64,000 nucleotides of DNA from Methanococcoides seepicolus (GTDB lineage: Archaea > Halobacteriota > Methanosarcinia > Methanosarcinales > Methanosarcinaceae). This document shows, in pieces, positions 24,068 to 35,447 of this stretch (positions are counted from its first letter, which is position 1; each line of letters starts with the position of its first letter). The DNA lies in NCBI RefSeq assembly GCF_023684405.1, contig NZ_JAGSOI010000005.1:1-64000 (forward strand), written 5' to 3'. The notes below the pieces were generated by a model. It did no database searches. It was not told the origin of the DNA and saw only the letters and a program-made list of their open reading frames with translations. Both the position numbers and the translations under genes were made by a program.

Positions 24068-24088
24068 CAATATATCTCCATTTTTTTA

Positions 24089-25567
24089 TTATTCCCGCCC
24101 GAAGAACGATCTGACCATTGGATGCATTTCCATCATCTGTTCAGATGCAATATCCTCATACAGGCGATACACAATACTCACGGTAAGCAATAGTCCAGTA
24201 CCTCCGGCACCACCTATGGTACCGAGCATACTTGCCAGAAGCGTCAGTGCACCGATGAAAGCACCACCAATGATAGTGACCTTCGGGATGTATCTGAGCA
24301 TTACTTTCTCTATACTTCCGACATTACGCCTGAAACCTGGGATCTGCATACCTGAATTGAATACCTTCTGAGCAGTTGGTTTTGCACCCATTCCGGTCGT
24401 TTCGATCCAGAACAGAGCGAATATGATACCGCCACCGATCAGGAAGACCGCATCAATGAACACATGCAAACCGACCTGCCACATTGATGGCACAGCAACA
24501 CCATAGCCTGTGAACGTCTCCCTCACAAGTGATGGGATCCAGTCATATGGACTGTTGATCGGTGAAATATAATACATGATGCCGTTGATGGGCGTTGAAC
24601 CGGAATATTCACCAAATATGTTGATACCACGTCCTGAAAGCAGCAGACCTATCATCTGAAGGTTTGCCTGAAGTGCCCTGACAAGAATCATCGGAAGGAC
24701 TGAAGCATAGATCAGTTTTACAGGGAACCTGCCCCTGGCACCTCTTACTGCACTGTGTGCAAGAGGGATCTCTATACGAGTACTTTCCGCGAACACGACA
24801 ATCAGGAATATAGCTATCGTAGTGATCAGTGCAAGTACCCCACCTCTGATGAGCAGGAACATTACTCCTTCACTGGTTGCGATGTAATCCAAACCAACAT
24901 TCTGAACGATGTATATCCACTTTGGAAGGATACCAATTGGAAGACCTGTGGTGTCAATACCCCAATTGAACAGACCTGTTACGATCTGCTGGGAAACACC
25001 AGCCACGATGAAAAGTCCCACACCGGACCCAATTCCCCATTTTGATACGATCTCATCCATGAAGAGGATAAGGACTCCACCAATACAGATCTGAACGAAG
25101 ATTATTCCTGTAACGACACTTGGAGTTACACCAAGTGCAGATGCCACACCCACATCAGGCATTATGTAACCACCAACGATCTGTGGCAGAGCTTCAAGAA
25201 CGATCATAACAAAGACCATGAATTTCTGTGCACCCTGGAAGAATGCCTGGTCTGCGGGATCGGACATATTGAGTTTGATGACGTCAGCACCAACAAGAAG
25301 CTGAAGTACGATAGATGCTGTGACGATAGGACCTATACCCAGCAGCATCAAAGAACCAGATGCTCCTGCAAAGAAAGCACGATATTGTTCAAACAGGTCA
25401 ATGGAATCACTTGAAAGACCAAACAGTGGAATATTCGCCAGAGCGAAATAAAGCACTAGAATTCCAAGAGTCCACATTAACTTGTTTTTAAAATGCACAT
25501 GCCCTTCCGGACTAGCTACGGCGGGCAATCTATTAAAAATCGGTTCCAAACTCTCCCTGAGACTCAT
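24089..25567 (-). CDS. secY: Protein translocase subunit SecY
   Basis: 492 residues with ten membrane helices; LRESLEPIFNRLPAV at the N-terminus and the plug/pore regions around GIGPIVTASIVLQLL are diagnostic. It forms the protein-conducting channel with SecE and Sec61-beta. It follows rpl15 in the spc-type operon after a 106-bp gap, long enough for an internal promoter. Confidence 0.97.
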   Translation of the reverse strand: MSLRESLEPIFNRLPAVASPEGHVHFKNKLMWTLGILVLYFALANIPLFGLSSDSIDLFEQYRAFFAGASGSLMLLGIGPIVTASIVLQLLVGADVIKLNMSDPADQAFFQGAQKFMVFVMIVLEALPQIVGGYIMPDVGVASALGVTPSVVTGIIFVQICIGGVLILFMDEIVSKWGIGSGVGLFIVAGVSQQIVTGLFNWGIDTTGLPIGILPKWIYIVQNVGLDYIATSEGVMFLLIRGGVLALITTIAIFLIVVFAESTRIEIPLAHSAVRGARGRFPVKLIYASVLPMILVRALQANLQMIGLLLSGRGINIFGEYSGSTPINGIMYYISPINSPYDWIPSLVRETFTGYGVAVPSMWQVGLHVFIDAVFLIGGGIIFALFWIETTGMGAKPTAQKVFNSGMQIPGFRRNVGSIEKVMLRYIPKVTIIGGAFIGALTLLASMLGTIGGAGGTGLLLTVSIVYRLYEDIASEQMMEMHPMVRSFFGRE

Positions 25568-25673
25568 TAACTACACCCTTTGATTAGGTTTGAAATCCAG
25601 AATAACTGGAAAACAAATTAAGTAGCACAGTATAAGATAAACAACAAATATAAAAGTAATGTCTTAAAAGACA

Positions 25674-26117
25674 TTACTCCTTAAATTCTACGCAGGATCC
25701 ACCTGCAGTTTCGATCTTGCCCCTTGCAACTTCTGAGAAGTTGCATGCAGTAACAACCATATTCTTTGTTACTTTTCCGGTACCAAGAACTTTTTCTATT
25801 TCCAGATCTGCAAGGTCGATGACATATGCTCCAGCTTCAAGCTTTGCAAAGCCATCTTCTACGAGCTGATCTGCAAGTTCATCAAGTTCGCCTACATTCA
25901 CTACAGAAACGTCATGGATCGCCTTTAATGGGCGGGAAAAACCACGTTCGCTTCCACGTATGTAACCGAGCTGAAGAGCCCTTGTAAAGTGGTGTTTGTT
26001 TTCACCAGATCTACCACGGCCACCACGGTTACCTGCACCGCGCCGGTTCTTGGTAGTTCCGCCACCACAGGTACGGGAACCCCTGAACTTCTTTGTGTTG
26101 CATTTTCTGCTAGTCAT
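25674..26117 (-). CDS. rpl15: 50S ribosomal protein uL15
   Basis: 147 residues. The Gly/Arg-rich N-terminal arm ([20 protein letters not shown]) that threads into 23S rRNA, then a globular C-terminal domain with [13 protein letters not shown]. It starts four bases after rpl30. Confidence 0.96.
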   Translation of the reverse strand: MTSRKCNTKKFRGSRTCGGGTTKNRRGAGNRGGRGRSGENKHHFTRALQLGYIRGSERGFSRPLKAIHDVSVVNVGELDELADQLVEDGFAKLEAGAYVIDLADLEIEKVLGTGKVTKNMVVTACNFSEVARGKIETAGGSCVEFKE

Positions 26118-26121
26118 AACA

Positions 26122-26583
26122 TCACCTCATCTTGTTCAAAAGTGCCTTGATATCATCGCCATGGTTTCCAAGGACACCGCCCTGCTGAGCAGTCCTTTTG
26201 ATACCAGCATGTCCCTTCCTTGGAGGGTGAAGCCTGAAAACAGGTTTCAACAATGGGACATCGGTGATCTTTGCATCACCATTGACAAGAGCTTCTGCAA
26301 AGGAAGCAATGGAAGCAAACTCAGAGTTTTCCTTCACATATTCATTGGTAAGGCGAGCATCGCCCTCCAACCTTCCACGATTGCCGAGTATCTCAGTCAA
26401 TGATTCAACATCGACAGTACCGTATGCGACGTAGTCCTTTGCCTTCTGGATCATACCCTTATTGTTAGGGGTATCCTGAAGGAAGACGCAATGGTTGACC
26501 TTGTGTAAACGGAGCATGCCGAGGGTATCCTCGATCTTGCCGCTTACATTTACCTGGCCTCTAACTCTAACTACTGCGAACAT
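26122..26583 (-). CDS. rpl30: 50S ribosomal protein uL30
   Basis: 153 residues, the archaeal/eukaryotic long form. [12 protein letters not shown] opens the L30 core and [13 protein letters not shown] marks the archaeal C-terminal extension. Directly between rps5 and rpl15 with two- and four-base gaps, so translational coupling is likely. Confidence 0.96.
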   Translation of the reverse strand: MFAVVRVRGQVNVSGKIEDTLGMLRLHKVNHCVFLQDTPNNKGMIQKAKDYVAYGTVDVESLTEILGNRGRLEGDARLTNEYVKENSEFASIASFAEALVNGDAKITDVPLLKPVFRLHPPRKGHAGIKRTAQQGGVLGNHGDDIKALLNKMR

Positions 26584-26585
26584 TT

Positions 26586-27221
26586 TTAGGCCTCCGTCTC
26601 ATCGAAAACGATTGGACGCCTTACAGTGCCCGTGTTCATCAAAGCATTGTATGTTGCCTTTGCGAAGTTGAGGGTTGTCCTAGTCTGACCTTCGGTACGT
26701 GTCCAGACATCTTTGACGCCTGCTTTTTCAAGCACTTTTCTTGCAGTGCCTCCTGCAGCAAGACCAAGCCCACGAGGAGCAGGCTTGAGAACCACAGTTA
26801 CACTACCTGCTTTACCATTGACTTCAGAAGGAACGGTGTGTGGAAGTCCACAGCCACATTCCCATGATCCGCATCCACGTTTGATACGTGTGATGTTGAT
26901 CTTTGCATTGTCAATAGCTTTTCTGATAGCAGGTCCTACCTGTACATCTTTTGCCTGACCAAGTCCTACGAAACCGTCTCCATTTCCAACGATAACAGTA
27001 GCCCTGAACTTGACACGCCTTCCGGAATCAGTCATTCTCTGAACCATGTTAATGTCGAGAACTTCGTCCTCAAGTTCAGGTAATAATAGATCTACTATTT
27101 TTGATTCCCTTATAGGCAGACCGGAATCCATAGCTTCATCCATGGATGTGACCTGTCCATCAAAGACAAGCTTTCCGAGCCTTGTCTGTGGAACCCATTC
27201 TTCATTATATTCATATGCCAT
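26586..27221 (-). CDS. rps5: 30S ribosomal protein uS5
   Basis: About 211 residues. Double-stranded-RNA-binding-like N domain with [19 protein letters not shown], then the C-terminal fold with [20 protein letters not shown] Cys-rich CGSWECGC insertion is typical of archaeal S5. ATG 27221 has AAGGTG eight bases upstream; the GTG at 27230 is inside that region. Confidence 0.96.
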   Translation of the reverse strand: MAYEYNEEWVPQTRLGKLVFDGQVTSMDEAMDSGLPIRESKIVDLLLPELEDEVLDINMVQRMTDSGRRVKFRATVIVGNGDGFVGLGQAKDVQVGPAIRKAIDNAKINITRIKRGCGSWECGCGLPHTVPSEVNGKAGSVTVVLKPAPRGLGLAAGGTARKVLEKAGVKDVWTRTEGQTRTTLNFAKATYNALMNTGTVRRPIVFDETEA

Positions 27222-27233
27222 ATTAACCACACC

Positions 27234-27755
27234 TTAACTGAACTCGGCAAGGATCTTTTCCTTTACTGCATCGAACACTTCAGGCAGATTTGATCCTTCC
27301 ATGTATTCTGCAACGTGTTCTCCCCTTATGCGCTCATCGGATGGGAACACTGAGGAGTTGTGAGGAACATCAAATCCAGCATCAACAACACCTTTGAGTG
27401 CTGCATAGACACGGGAACCTACAGATGATGACTGAATACCGATATCCAACACACCGCTCTCGTAGCCTTCAGCAAGTGCCTTGTAACCAAACAAGAGCCC
27501 TGTGAGGTATGCTGCGGTAGTGTTACCGGCAGATCCTTCATAGCCATACTTTGCAAGCTCTTTAGAGATCGCGGATGACATTGTTACATCCCCATTTGCA
27601 TCAGGTGCAACAAGCTGTATCTGCATGTGCCTTGCGCTCTTACGCACGACAACACGATCCTCTCTTGACAAAAGCAACCTGAGTCTCTGGTGATAATCTG
27701 TACGCCCTTCCCTTCGTCGCCTGAACGCGACTTTATAACGGGGTCCTGTAGCCAT
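27234..27755 (-). CDS. rpl18: 50S ribosomal protein uL18
   Basis: 173 residues. [19 protein letters not shown] at the start and [18 protein letters not shown] in the centre identify archaeal L18, which carries 5S rRNA to the large subunit together with L5. Gap of 59 bp to rpl19e upstream. Confidence 0.96.
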   Translation of the reverse strand: MATGPRYKVAFRRRREGRTDYHQRLRLLLSREDRVVVRKSARHMQIQLVAPDANGDVTMSSAISKELAKYGYEGSAGNTTAAYLTGLLFGYKALAEGYESGVLDIGIQSSSVGSRVYAALKGVVDAGFDVPHNSSVFPSDERIRGEHVAEYMEGSNLPEVFDAVKEKILAEFS

Positions 27756-27814
27756 ATTAGATCCTCCACATCAGTTTAACATTTAAATTTGTTTTCATTA
27801 TTCATTCCTCAGGC

Positions 27815-28261
27815 TTACTCTTTCTTTGCAATATTGAGGTGTGTTTCCATATGAGCCAAGTTCTTGTACTCGCCACCCTTTGCCTTACGGTAAGCTTTGC
27901 AGAATGCGGATTTATCAAGTGTACCATCTGCTCGAAGCTCTTTGAGCCTCCTTCTGAGAGCACGGATCTTCTTCATCCACTGTTCTTTTCGAGGATTACG
28001 TGCACCCTTTGTACCTTTACGGGAACCATGTCCCTTACGGTGACCGTACCTGCGTTTTGCATCCCTTGCTCTTGCTCGTCCACGGCTAACGCCTTTCACA
28101 GCTTCTGCTTTAACGCTTCCACTTGCGATAAGACCACGGATATCTTCCCTTGTGATAGCAACAGCGATCTCGCTGGATGCTTCAGGATTCAGCCAAACTC
28201 TGTGAACGCCACATCCAAGCACTTTAGCTGCAAGTCTTTTTTGGTTTGTGAGATCAGTCAT
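27815..28261 (-). CDS. rpl19e: 50S ribosomal protein eL19
   Basis: About 148 residues. [20 protein letters not shown] at the N-terminus and the basic [18 protein letters not shown] helix are diagnostic. The ATG at 28261 overlaps the rpl32e stop region and has AAGGAG eight bases upstream; the GTG at 28270 lies inside rpl32e and is less likely. Confidence 0.95.
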   Translation of the reverse strand: MTDLTNQKRLAAKVLGCGVHRVWLNPEASSEIAVAITREDIRGLIASGSVKAEAVKGVSRGRARARDAKRRYGHRKGHGSRKGTKGARNPRKEQWMKKIRALRRRLKELRADGTLDKSAFCKAYRKAKGGEYKNLAHMETHLNIAKKE

Positions 28262-28262
28262 C

Positions 28263-28709
28263 TCACTCACTCCTTGCTGGGTTCAATATCTTGATGCCCA
28301 TTTCTACAGCTTTTGCTTCAATAATAGCTTTCTTCCTTGCACCAACAGTCCTTCCGATCCTGATAGCCTCAAGTGAAGCATCAACACCTTCTATTCCTGC
28401 AAGATTGTTCACAAGAACTTCTGAGTATCCAGATGGATGAAGACCTTTCACTGCCTTAGGACTTCCATATCCTGCCTGCACAACTGAACCTTTTGCTTTA
28501 ATGCCTTTGCGCAGTTTACCCTGAAGACCTCTTGGACGTCTCCAGTTAGAATCCAGACGCTTGTACTTGTGTGAATCGGCCCTTTTGAAATCAGGCTTTT
28601 TGCCCTTCTGGACCTTTCTTACATTGAAAAGTCTCTTGGACTCTACATCAAGTGCAAGTTCGGTGGACACTGCTTCCTTCATGTTAGTTTCATTAACTGT
28701 ATCTTCCAT
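28263..28709 (-). CDS. rpl32e: 50S ribosomal protein eL32
   Basis: 148 residues. The conserved core [19 protein letters not shown] and [18 protein letters not shown] identify eL32. The first 40 residues are acidic and not conserved in other families I recall. Ends at the start of rpl19e. Confidence 0.95.
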   Translation of the reverse strand: MEDTVNETNMKEAVSTELALDVESKRLFNVRKVQKGKKPDFKRADSHKYKRLDSNWRRPRGLQGKLRKGIKAKGSVVQAGYGSPKAVKGLHPSGYSEVLVNNLAGIEGVDASLEAIRIGRTVGARKKAIIEAKAVEMGIKILNPARSE

Positions 28710-28732
28710 TCAGATCACCTACAATATCTCTC

Positions 28733-29266
28733 TTACACTCGCTTGTCTACGATGTATATACCATCCTGGAACACACGTGGGTCGAAGCGCTTGATCTTGG
28801 TCTTCTGCTCAATGTTAGCAGCGGTCTGGCCGACATCTTCCTTGTTGATACCGGAAACAATTACCTCATCGCCGCTTGCCTTTACAGAGGTTTCACCGAG
28901 GATATTTGATACCCTAGGCTTCTTCTCACCAAGGAAATTGTTGATGACGAACTGCTTGCCATTGACCTTGATCTGCATTGGAAAGTGAGAGTAGACCACT
29001 TTCATATGGTACTCAAAACCATCCACAACACCTTTCATCATATTGGTGATGTGGGAGGTATATGTTCCAACCATTGCTCTCTGTTTTTTCCTCGATGAAG
29101 CAGAGTCAACGATAATTTCTGAACCGTTCACTTCAATATTCACGCCTGGATACCACAAGAATCTTGTATTGGTACCTTTGGGCCCTGAAGCAGACAGGAC
29201 GTGCTTCTCAAACGTCACTGTCACACCTTCAGGAATCGAGATTATTTTCTTGATTTCTTTTGCCAT
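28733..29266 (-). CDS. rpl6: 50S ribosomal protein uL6
   Basis: 177 residues with the two L6 repeats; [20 protein letters not shown] opens the first and [15 protein letters not shown] the second. It binds the sarcin-ricin region of 23S rRNA. Between rps8 and rpl32e. Confidence 0.96.
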   Translation of the reverse strand: MAKEIKKIISIPEGVTVTFEKHVLSASGPKGTNTRFLWYPGVNIEVNGSEIIVDSASSRKKQRAMVGTYTSHITNMMKGVVDGFEYHMKVVYSHFPMQIKVNGKQFVINNFLGEKKPRVSNILGETSVKASGDEVIVSGINKEDVGQTAANIEQKTKIKRFDPRVFQDGIYIVDKRV

Positions 29267-29284
29267 ATCATCTCACCCTTAATC

Positions 29285-29677
29285 TTAGTATACAAATGAT
29301 AATAACTGACCACCGACATTGTTCTCACGAGCCTCGTACTGGGAGACTACTCCATTAGGGGTTGTGAGGATCAATACACCAAAGTTCTTAGCAGGAAGGA
29401 ATTGTTTCTCCCATCTCTCGAACTCAGTTACTCCTACGGAGTAGCGTGGCTTGATAGCTCCACATTTGTTAATACGTCCAATAAGTTCAACTGTATAAAC
29501 TCCAGCCTTACCATCTTCTACGAACTCAAAATCACCGATATATCCACGGTCATTCATGACCTTAAGGACATTTCCAATGAGTTTTGATGCAGGTCTGATC
29601 GTACAGGAATCTTTACCAACAGCTTCTGCGTTCTTGATCATAGATAACGCATCAGCAAGAGGATCTAATAATACCAT
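29285..29677 (-). CDS. rps8: 30S ribosomal protein uS8
   Basis: 130 residues. [19 protein letters not shown] at the N-terminus and the C-terminal [19 protein letters not shown] are diagnostic. A primary 16S rRNA-binding protein and often an operon autoregulator. Follows rps14 by about 11 bp. Confidence 0.96.
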   Translation of the reverse strand: MVLLDPLADALSMIKNAEAVGKDSCTIRPASKLIGNVLKVMNDRGYIGDFEFVEDGKAGVYTVELIGRINKCGAIKPRYSVGVTEFERWEKQFLPAKNFGVLILTTPNGVVSQYEARENNVGGQLLSFVY

Positions 29678-29688
29678 ATCTGTTCACC

Positions 29689-29841
29689 TCACGAATATTT
29701 TTCAAATCCCATGTCATGGGCAATTTCCCTGAAACAATGCCTGCAAAGATAGATCCCATACTTGCGCACAAGACCCTGCTTTCTGCCGCATCTTTTACAC
29801 TCGTTTGCGCCTCTTCCAAAATTCTTCACTGTCTGAGTCAT
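29689..29841 (-). CDS. rps14: 30S ribosomal protein uS14, zinc type
   Basis: A 50-residue gene, short but clear: [20 protein letters not shown] holds the first zinc pair and CRHC the second, the zinc-ribbon S14 of archaea. It begins [11 protein letters not shown] and ends FEKYS. Two ATGs stand in tandem (29844 and 29841); GGAGGT at 29849-29854 favours 29841 by spacing. The first ATG overlaps the rpl5 stop, so translation is coupled. Confidence 0.95.
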   Translation of the reverse strand: MTQTVKNFGRGANECKRCGRKQGLVRKYGIYLCRHCFREIAHDMGFEKYS

Positions 29842-30362
29842 CATTCTACCTCCACAGCATACTTATCCTTAAAGAAAGATATCGTATCCTCTTTTGTGAT
29901 CTTGTGGGAAGTTGGTATCTTTCGTTTTGCGATCCTTCTTTTGCTCACCCTGTAACCAGGACGATTTACAATCACAGCGATATCCATTCCAAAGATACCG
30001 ATGTTTGGATCGTATCTCATGCCTGGATAATCGGTGTGCTCTTCAACACCAAATGAAACGTTACCAAAGATATCGAACTGAGATTCGTCGATCTTTCTTT
30101 CAACGATTCCCAATGAAGTCTCAAGAAAACTTTCTGCTGCTTCGCCACGAAGTGTGACCTTACATCCGATAGGTTCTCCCTTTTTGATAGTGAATGCTGG
30201 AAGTGTCCTCTTTGCATAGCTCCTGACAACTGTCTGTCCGGTAACTGTCTCAAGGATACTCTCTGCATCAACAAGGTGCTGACCACTTTCACCAACGCCC
30301 ATGTGGACGACTACCTTCTCGACCTTAGGATTTCTCATTGGATTACTCAACAGTTTCACCAC
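29841..30362 (-). CDS. rpl5: 50S ribosomal protein uL5
   Basis: About 173 residues. [19 protein letters not shown] and [19 protein letters not shown] identify archaeal L5, a 5S rRNA binder. Start is a GTG at 30362 overlapping rps4e by 20 bp, or the internal ATG at 30338; the AGGTGG site supports the former weakly. Confidence 0.95.
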   Translation of the reverse strand: MVKLLSNPMRNPKVEKVVVHMGVGESGQHLVDAESILETVTGQTVVRSYAKRTLPAFTIKKGEPIGCKVTLRGEAAESFLETSLGIVERKIDESQFDIFGNVSFGVEEHTDYPGMRYDPNIGIFGMDIAVIVNRPGYRVSKRRIAKRKIPTSHKITKEDTISFFKDKYAVEVE

Positions 30363-31053
30363 CTATGAAGATCTCTGGCTTGGATTCACCGATCACGAAC
30401 ACATAATCTTCGATGGTCTCGAATTCGGTCTCACCGGAAATAGTAACTGTGTTGTTCTTGGAACTTTTCACTGTGTTGATATCTTTGATAGATCCAACTT
30501 CGCCTGCATGGCTTCCACCAACGATCATTGCAAGATTGCCCACTTCATATTTGATGTGTTTGACGATCTTTTTGTCTGGAACGGACAGGACTATTGAATC
30601 CTTGGTGTTGTAATCGTTGGAACCAATGATATTGACACCATCGTTAAGACGCATCTGGGTCTTACCTTCTTTGATAGAGGTCTTACCTTCAATGCGGCAC
30701 AATTTGTCAGCACCTGTTCCATCAAGTTTGTTCAGCACAAGTCTGCTCTTTCCATCGAGCATTACGCGGTATTCCACGTTGTTCAATGGGATGGTAATAA
30801 TATCCATCAGACCTACAGGGAACCTAAGGTCCTTTCTTGCTACTCCGTCAACAAGTACATTGCCTTCAGAGAGTACTCTCTTTGCTTCTGCGCGGTTATC
30901 GACAACACCGAGCATATCCCTGAGTATGACTGCTAATGGGATGCTCTGGAGTCTGTTGTGAGGACCAGGCCTTGTGGATGTTATCCATTTGTTGGATTTC
31001 TTTGAAATCTGCCAACTTTTTGGGACAGATATCCTCTTTTGATGAGTGGCCAC
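30343..31053 (-). CDS. rps4e: 30S ribosomal protein eS4
   Basis: 236 residues. [20 protein letters not shown] is the eS4 N-terminus; an S4-like domain ([20 protein letters not shown]) and a KOW motif near residue 175 ([16 protein letters not shown]) follow. Found only in archaea and eukaryotes. Confidence 0.96.
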   Translation of the reverse strand: MATHQKRISVPKSWQISKKSNKWITSTRPGPHNRLQSIPLAVILRDMLGVVDNRAEAKRVLSEGNVLVDGVARKDLRFPVGLMDIITIPLNNVEYRVMLDGKSRLVLNKLDGTGADKLCRIEGKTSIKEGKTQMRLNDGVNIIGSNDYNTKDSIVLSVPDKKIVKHIKYEVGNLAMIVGGSHAGEVGSIKDINTVKSSKNNTVTISGETEFETIEDYVFVIGESKPEIFIGGETVE

Positions 31054-31057
31054 GAAT

Positions 31058-31411
31058 TCACCTACCTCTTGATAATATTGAATCTCTACGTTTATCGTTC
31101 ATTTCTAGTGATGTGATCATCACATTTGAAGGATAGATCGGCCTTGGAACCTCGGTTCCATCCACCTTGCTGACAGAAACACCTTCTACAACAATTGTTC
31201 CGCTCTTCAAGGATAATGCCTCGACCTTTCCTTTAACACCTGCATGGTCGCCACGCATCACAATTACAGTGTCACCTACAATGACATTTGCACTGCGACC
31301 GTACTTACCACGAAGGTCCTTTGACAGAGGTGCCGCCATGTACTTCTGCTTCATGTGAAGTGGAGCCTCGTAACGTGCTTTTCTCTGTTTCCTTGGCTGT
31401 TTTGATACCAT
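31058..31411 (-). CDS. rpl24: 50S ribosomal protein uL24
   Basis: About 117 residues. The KOW motif [18 protein letters not shown] and the basic start [14 protein letters not shown] mark L24, an assembly initiator. ATG 31411 has GAGGTG eight bases upstream; the in-frame start at 31429 lies inside rpl14. Confidence 0.96.
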   Translation of the reverse strand: MVSKQPRKQRKARYEAPLHMKQKYMAAPLSKDLRGKYGRSANVIVGDTVIVMRGDHAGVKGKVEALSLKSGTIVVEGVSVSKVDGTEVPRPIYPSNVMITSLEMNDKRRDSILSRGR

Positions 31412-31421
31412 ATTTAACACC

Positions 31422-31820
31422 TCACACAATCATAGATGCAGTTGTACCGATCTTAGGGAACCTTTCTGCTGCTTCTCTTGCAACAGGACCTTTGATATCA
31501 GTTCCTTTTGGAATGCCTTTGTCATCCACGATAACTACAGCATTGTCCTCGAATGCGACCCTGAGCCCATCTGGACGACGGAATTCCTTCTTCTGGCGTA
31601 CAATGACTGCGTAAAGGATCTGCTTACGCATTTCCGGAGTACCCTTCTTTACAGATACAACACACATGTCACCGATGCCTCCTTTAGGCATCCTGTTCTT
31701 TACACCTCTGTACTTCTTGACAGAGATAATCTCTACAGTACGTGCTCCAGTATTATCAACACATTCTATCTTAGCGCCAGCATTCAGTGCACGTGGGATC
31801 TTTGAACGAATACCCCTCAT
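31422..31820 (-). CDS. rpl14: 50S ribosomal protein uL14
   Basis: 132 residues with the highly conserved [18 protein letters not shown] and [19 protein letters not shown] stretches. It forms an intersubunit bridge. Four-base overlap with rps17 suggests coupled translation. Confidence 0.97.
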   Translation of the reverse strand: MRGIRSKIPRALNAGAKIECVDNTGARTVEIISVKKYRGVKNRMPKGGIGDMCVVSVKKGTPEMRKQILYAVIVRQKKEFRRPDGLRVAFEDNAVVIVDDKGIPKGTDIKGPVAREAAERFPKIGTTASMIV

Positions 31821-32146
31821 GCCTTCACCTCCGCCTTGACAACTACGTATGATTTTGTTTTACTGAGAGGTCGGCATTCCACGATGGTCACAATATCTCC
31901 AACCTTTGCATCAATGCAAGGTGGATTGTGAGCGTGGATCTTTGATTGCCTCTTCTCATATCTCTGGAATTTATTTATAAGCTTTTCACGCCTCTGTTGA
32001 ATTACCACTGTACGATCCATCTTGTCGCTTACAACAGTACCGACGAGGATCTGCCCCCTTACGGAGAGTTCGCCATGGAATGGACAATAAATATCATCAC
32101 ATTCCTTTGTTGGCTCTGGTATATCCAATCCAATGTCTTTTGCCAT
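31817..32146 (-). CDS. rps17: 30S ribosomal protein uS17
   Basis: 109 residues. [20 protein letters not shown] and the C-terminal [20 protein letters not shown] are S17 signatures; the archaeal N-terminal [10 protein letters not shown] segment is present. Five bases after rnp1. Confidence 0.96.
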   Translation of the reverse strand: MAKDIGLDIPEPTKECDDIYCPFHGELSVRGQILVGTVVSDKMDRTVVIQQRREKLINKFQRYEKRQSKIHAHNPPCIDAKVGDIVTIVECRPLSKTKSYVVVKAEVKA

Positions 32147-32151
32147 GATTA

Positions 32152-32457
32152 TTACCTCATGCGAATTTTCCTAATGTTCTTGACTCTATTCTCGGGTTGT
32201 GAGAGCAATAATGTCCCGTATATTTTAACACGTTGATCGTGATCGGCAGATGATGATGGAAGATTGAACACAAACGTTGTCCCGTTCTTTGGAACCATTT
32301 TTTCGTGCATATCTTCCGTTTCGATAACAAGCATATTGCGCGTCTCGTTTATTACTCTGCCACAAATATTGATTAATTTGGGATTTGTTGACTCAAATAC
32401 TTCCGCATAAAGCCCGATAAGCTCGTGAAAGATCAAATTAGAAGGCGATGCTTCCAA
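32152..32457 (-). CDS. rnp1: RNase P protein component 1 (Rpp29/POP4)
   Basis: 101 residues with the Sm-like barrel of archaeal Rpp29: [20 protein letters not shown], then [15 protein letters not shown] and the tail [18 protein letters not shown]. It partners the RNase P RNA encoded at about 41252-41608 in 5' tRNA maturation. Its place between rpl29 and rps17 is standard in euryarchaea. Confidence 0.93.
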   Translation of the reverse strand: MEASPSNLIFHELIGLYAEVFESTNPKLINICGRVINETRNMLVIETEDMHEKMVPKNGTTFVFNLPSSSADHDQRVKIYGTLLLSQPENRVKNIRKIRMR

Positions 32458-32458
32458 T

Positions 32459-32662
32459 TCAGATCTCCTTTAATTCGTGCTGAATCGTCTTTATCTTTGC
32501 GACTGTCCTTCTAAGCTCTCCGACCCTGCCAGGATTATCAGGAGCGCCACCTGCAGATGCAAGTGCACGTTCACGGATAAGTTCACCGCGGATCTTTACA
32601 AGCTCATCCTCACGTTCGTGAGGGGTCATGTCCCTTATTTCTTTTGTACGAAGAATTGCCAT
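32459..32662 (-). CDS. rpl29: 50S ribosomal protein uL29
   Basis: About 67 residues: [20 protein letters not shown] with the [15 protein letters not shown]-terminal helix. The start at 32662 follows rps3 by two bases; the longer frame upstream is rps3 read out of phase. Confidence 0.95.
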   Translation of the reverse strand: MAILRTKEIRDMTPHEREDELVKIRGELIRERALASAGGAPDNPGRVGELRRTVAKIKTIQHELKEI

Positions 32663-32664
32663 GA

Positions 32665-33579
32665 TCAGCCCTCCCTGTGCATACGTCCGGTTGGATGCCA
32701 GTAATCGTGGCCACCATGTTTGTGTTGCCACACACCGTTGACTTCACGGCGCTCTTCTCCTTCCTCGGTAACAGATTCGCCGGTAATTACATCAGCTTCT
32801 ACTTCGGATACTGCCACTTCTTCAACTGTCTCTTCAACGGTCTCAGCTTCAGCCTTTGCTGCTTCTTCGACTACTGCTCCCTCAGCTTCTGCGACTTCAC
32901 CTTTAGCTTCTACCTCAACGAGTTCCTCGATACCTGCGCTCTTCTCTTCTTCAACAGGAGTAGAAACCAATGAACCAAGTTCTTCGGCGTTCTTCAACCT
33001 GTATGAGTCTGGAAGAACTGCATCTGGGTGAATGATACGTACTTTACAACCAAGGGTACCGAGTTTCTTGACAGCGACAGCAAAACCATCATCGACTATA
33101 TCATCGACAGGCTTTCCTGCATGTTTGATGTAACCATTGACCATCTTCTCTACCCTTGACCTTGAACCAGTCAATTTACCAGAGATGACAATCTCGCAGC
33201 CAAGTGCACCAGCATTCATGACAGCACGCATGGTGTTGTGTCCAGCCTTTCTGAAGTACCATCCACGTTCGATGGAGGATGCAAGTCTTGATGCCATCAT
33301 CTGTGCATTGAGTTCCGGCCTCTTGACTTCCTGTGCATCGATCTGAGGATTGTCCAGATCGTATAATCGGTCTACATCACGAGTGAGCTTCCTGATTACC
33401 TTTCCAGCCTTTCCAATAACCATACCTGGTTTTTCAGCATATACTGTGATCTGGGTTCCCATAGGAGTACGGTTGATATCCATACCACCATAGCCAGCCC
33501 TGCTGAGTTGTTTTGCAAAATATTCATCCATGGATGCTTTTACATATCCATCCTGAACAAACTTTTTCTCTACAGCCAT
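32665..33579 (-). CDS. rps3: 30S ribosomal protein uS3 with acidic insert
   Basis: 304 residues. The KH domain ([20 protein letters not shown]) and the S3 C-domain ([14 protein letters not shown]-like) are complete within the first 205 residues. A Glu/Ala/Val-rich low-complexity stretch of about 70 residues follows, and then a distinct terminus [19 protein letters not shown]. The acidic stretch is an unusual addition to an otherwise basic protein. It overlaps rpl22 by one base. Confidence 0.95.
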   Translation of the reverse strand: MAVEKKFVQDGYVKASMDEYFAKQLSRAGYGGMDINRTPMGTQITVYAEKPGMVIGKAGKVIRKLTRDVDRLYDLDNPQIDAQEVKRPELNAQMMASRLASSIERGWYFRKAGHNTMRAVMNAGALGCEIVISGKLTGSRSRVEKMVNGYIKHAGKPVDDIVDDGFAVAVKKLGTLGCKVRIIHPDAVLPDSYRLKNAEELGSLVSTPVEEEKSAGIEELVEVEAKGEVAEAEGAVVEEAAKAEAETVEETVEEVAVSEVEADVITGESVTEEGEERREVNGVWQHKHGGHDYWHPTGRMHREG

Positions 33580-34034
33580 TAGAGCACCTCGCTTATGATC
33601 ATCTCAAGATTTACAGTTTCTGTGTTCTCTGGACTTGCCCTTCCGCGAGCCCTTGGTCTCATACCATGGATCACACGGCCACGGTTCATTGCTGTATGTG
33701 CAATGAACATATGTTCCGGGTTTAAGCCTTTATATTCTGCATTACTTTCTGCATTTTTGAGCAACTTAAGCATCTCAGATGCCACCTTTACAGGATAGCG
33801 GCCTGCTGCCATTGGTCCCTTTCTGTGACCTAAGCTGTCATTGTGCCTTCCGAAAGGTACTGCCTGCTTCAAGATAACAACATCTTCAAGATATTGTCTT
33901 GCTGCTTTTGTGCGCATACCCTTGATAGCCTTGCAGAGTTCACGGGATTTCTTAGGTGAAATGTGAAGCTCTGAACCCATTGCTTTCGCACTGGTCTCAG
34001 CATCAAGCTCTGTAGTATATTTGATCCTTGCCAT
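33579..34034 (-). CDS. rpl22: 50S ribosomal protein uL22
   Basis: 151 residues. [18 protein letters not shown] and the tunnel-lining loop [20 protein letters not shown] with RPRARGRA identify L22. Confidence 0.96.
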   Translation of the reverse strand: MARIKYTTELDAETSAKAMGSELHISPKKSRELCKAIKGMRTKAARQYLEDVVILKQAVPFGRHNDSLGHRKGPMAAGRYPVKVASEMLKLLKNAESNAEYKGLNPEHMFIAHTAMNRGRVIHGMRPRARGRASPENTETVNLEMIISEVL

Positions 34035-34044
34035 TCATATCACC

Positions 34045-34461
34045 TTATTTCAATGGTACGAACTTACTGGAACGTGTTGCACCGACACCAGCGCTTCCGT
34101 GGGAAACCCTGTTACGAGTAGGTGAATATTCACCGAACCTGTGCCCGATCATTTCAGGCATGATCTCCTCGATCTTCACGAACTCTTTGCCGTTATAGAC
34201 CTCGAGAGCCTTGCCGATCATTTCAGGGAAGATAATCATGTTCCTGTAATGAGTACGCACACTTTCCTTTCCGTCTCTGAACTGTTGTAGAATTCCCATC
34301 TGTGAATCAGAAAAACCCCGGCGTATAGACCGGCGTTCCTGTGCAGGCAAGAGTTCTGCAAAATCCTCAAAGCTCATTTCCTGGAGCTGTGCTACCGTTT
34401 TACCACGGAAGGTATATTCTCCTTTTCGCTTTGGTAACCTTGAAGTTGATTTTTTTGCCAT
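34045..34461 (-). CDS. rps19: 30S ribosomal protein uS19
   Basis: 138 residues, archaeal length. The core [20 protein letters not shown] and [18 protein letters not shown] are diagnostic. It sits in the head of the small subunit. AGAGGT precedes ATG. Confidence 0.96.
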   Translation of the reverse strand: MAKKSTSRLPKRKGEYTFRGKTVAQLQEMSFEDFAELLPAQERRSIRRGFSDSQMGILQQFRDGKESVRTHYRNMIIFPEMIGKALEVYNGKEFVKIEEIMPEMIGHRFGEYSPTRNRVSHGSAGVGATRSSKFVPLK

Positions 34462-34473
34462 GTTAATACCTCT

Positions 34474-35187
34474 TTACTTTTTTCCGGTCCTGCGTGCTGC
34501 GATATGACCAACCTTTCTACCTGGTGGTGCATTCCTGCTGACTGTGGTCGGCTTACCTGGATGCTTTCTGTTACCTCCACCGAATGGGTGATCGACAACG
34601 TTCATAGCAACACCTGATACACGAGGGTACTTAGCTGCCCTTGCTTTCATCTTGTGGTATTTCTTTCCTGCTTTAAGGAATGGTTTGTCAATCCTACCGC
34701 CACCAGCAACAATACCGATCGTTGCTCTGCATTTTGGATGGAACCACTTCAACACACCGGATGGCATCCTGACAATTACTTTGCTTAGCTCACGGGATAC
34801 AAGTGTTGCATAAACACCTGAGGAGCGTGCAAATTGCCCACCATCGTTTGGTTTGGATTCAATGTTACAGATAGGGATACCTTCAGGGATCTCTGCAAGA
34901 GGAAGCGTGTTACCTGGCTTGACCTCTGCGGAAACACCGCAGGAAAGATTTTCGCCAACAGAAATTCCCTCAGGAACAACTATAAACTGCTTCTTTCCGT
35001 TCTCAAAAGCGACCATTGCAATCGGAGCTGACCTTGCAGGGTCATGTTCGATACCGATAACTGTACCATTTAGAGTGCTTTCCTCATCCACACGTGGGTG
35101 TTTAAGTTCAGCTTTATACTTATGGGATGGAGCCCTGTATGTTGGACTTCCACGACCTCTGTTCTGGGATATAATTCGTTTAGTCAT
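34474..35187 (-). CDS. rpl2: 50S ribosomal protein uL2
   Basis: 237 residues. [20 protein letters not shown] at the start and the peptidyl-transferase-proximal [19 protein letters not shown] motif, with the conserved His of HPFGGG, identify L2. Confidence 0.97.
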   Translation of the reverse strand: MTKRIISQNRGRGSPTYRAPSHKYKAELKHPRVDEESTLNGTVIGIEHDPARSAPIAMVAFENGKKQFIVVPEGISVGENLSCGVSAEVKPGNTLPLAEIPEGIPICNIESKPNDGGQFARSSGVYATLVSRELSKVIVRMPSGVLKWFHPKCRATIGIVAGGGRIDKPFLKAGKKYHKMKARAAKYPRVSGVAMNVVDHPFGGGNRKHPGKPTTVSRNAPPGRKVGHIAARRTGKK

Positions 35188-35198
35188 GGACTTTCACC

Positions 35199-35447
35199 TC
35201 ACACCAATCCGATCCTTGTTGCGATCTCATGTGCAGCATCCGGCTCATTGAATGTCACCAGTGCCTTTTTCAAGCCTTTCATTGTGGTCATGGTACAGAT
35301 AGACTTCACAGTAAAGCCATACATCTTAACCACATCGTTTTCCACCTGAGTCTTGTTAGCACGTGTGTCAACAACGAACTGAAGCTTATTTTCGTCCATG
35401 AGCATCATTGCTTTTTCAGTGATGAATGGATATCTGATAGCATTCAT
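35199..35447 (-). CDS. rpl23: 50S ribosomal protein uL23
   Basis: 82 residues, the short archaeal form. [20 protein letters not shown] and KVYGF-like [12 protein letters not shown] are diagnostic. It sits at the tunnel exit, a docking site for SRP. Four-base overlap with rpl4. Confidence 0.96.
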   Translation of the reverse strand: MNAIRYPFITEKAMMLMDENKLQFVVDTRANKTQVENDVVKMYGFTVKSICTMTTMKGLKKALVTFNEPDAAHEIATRIGLV

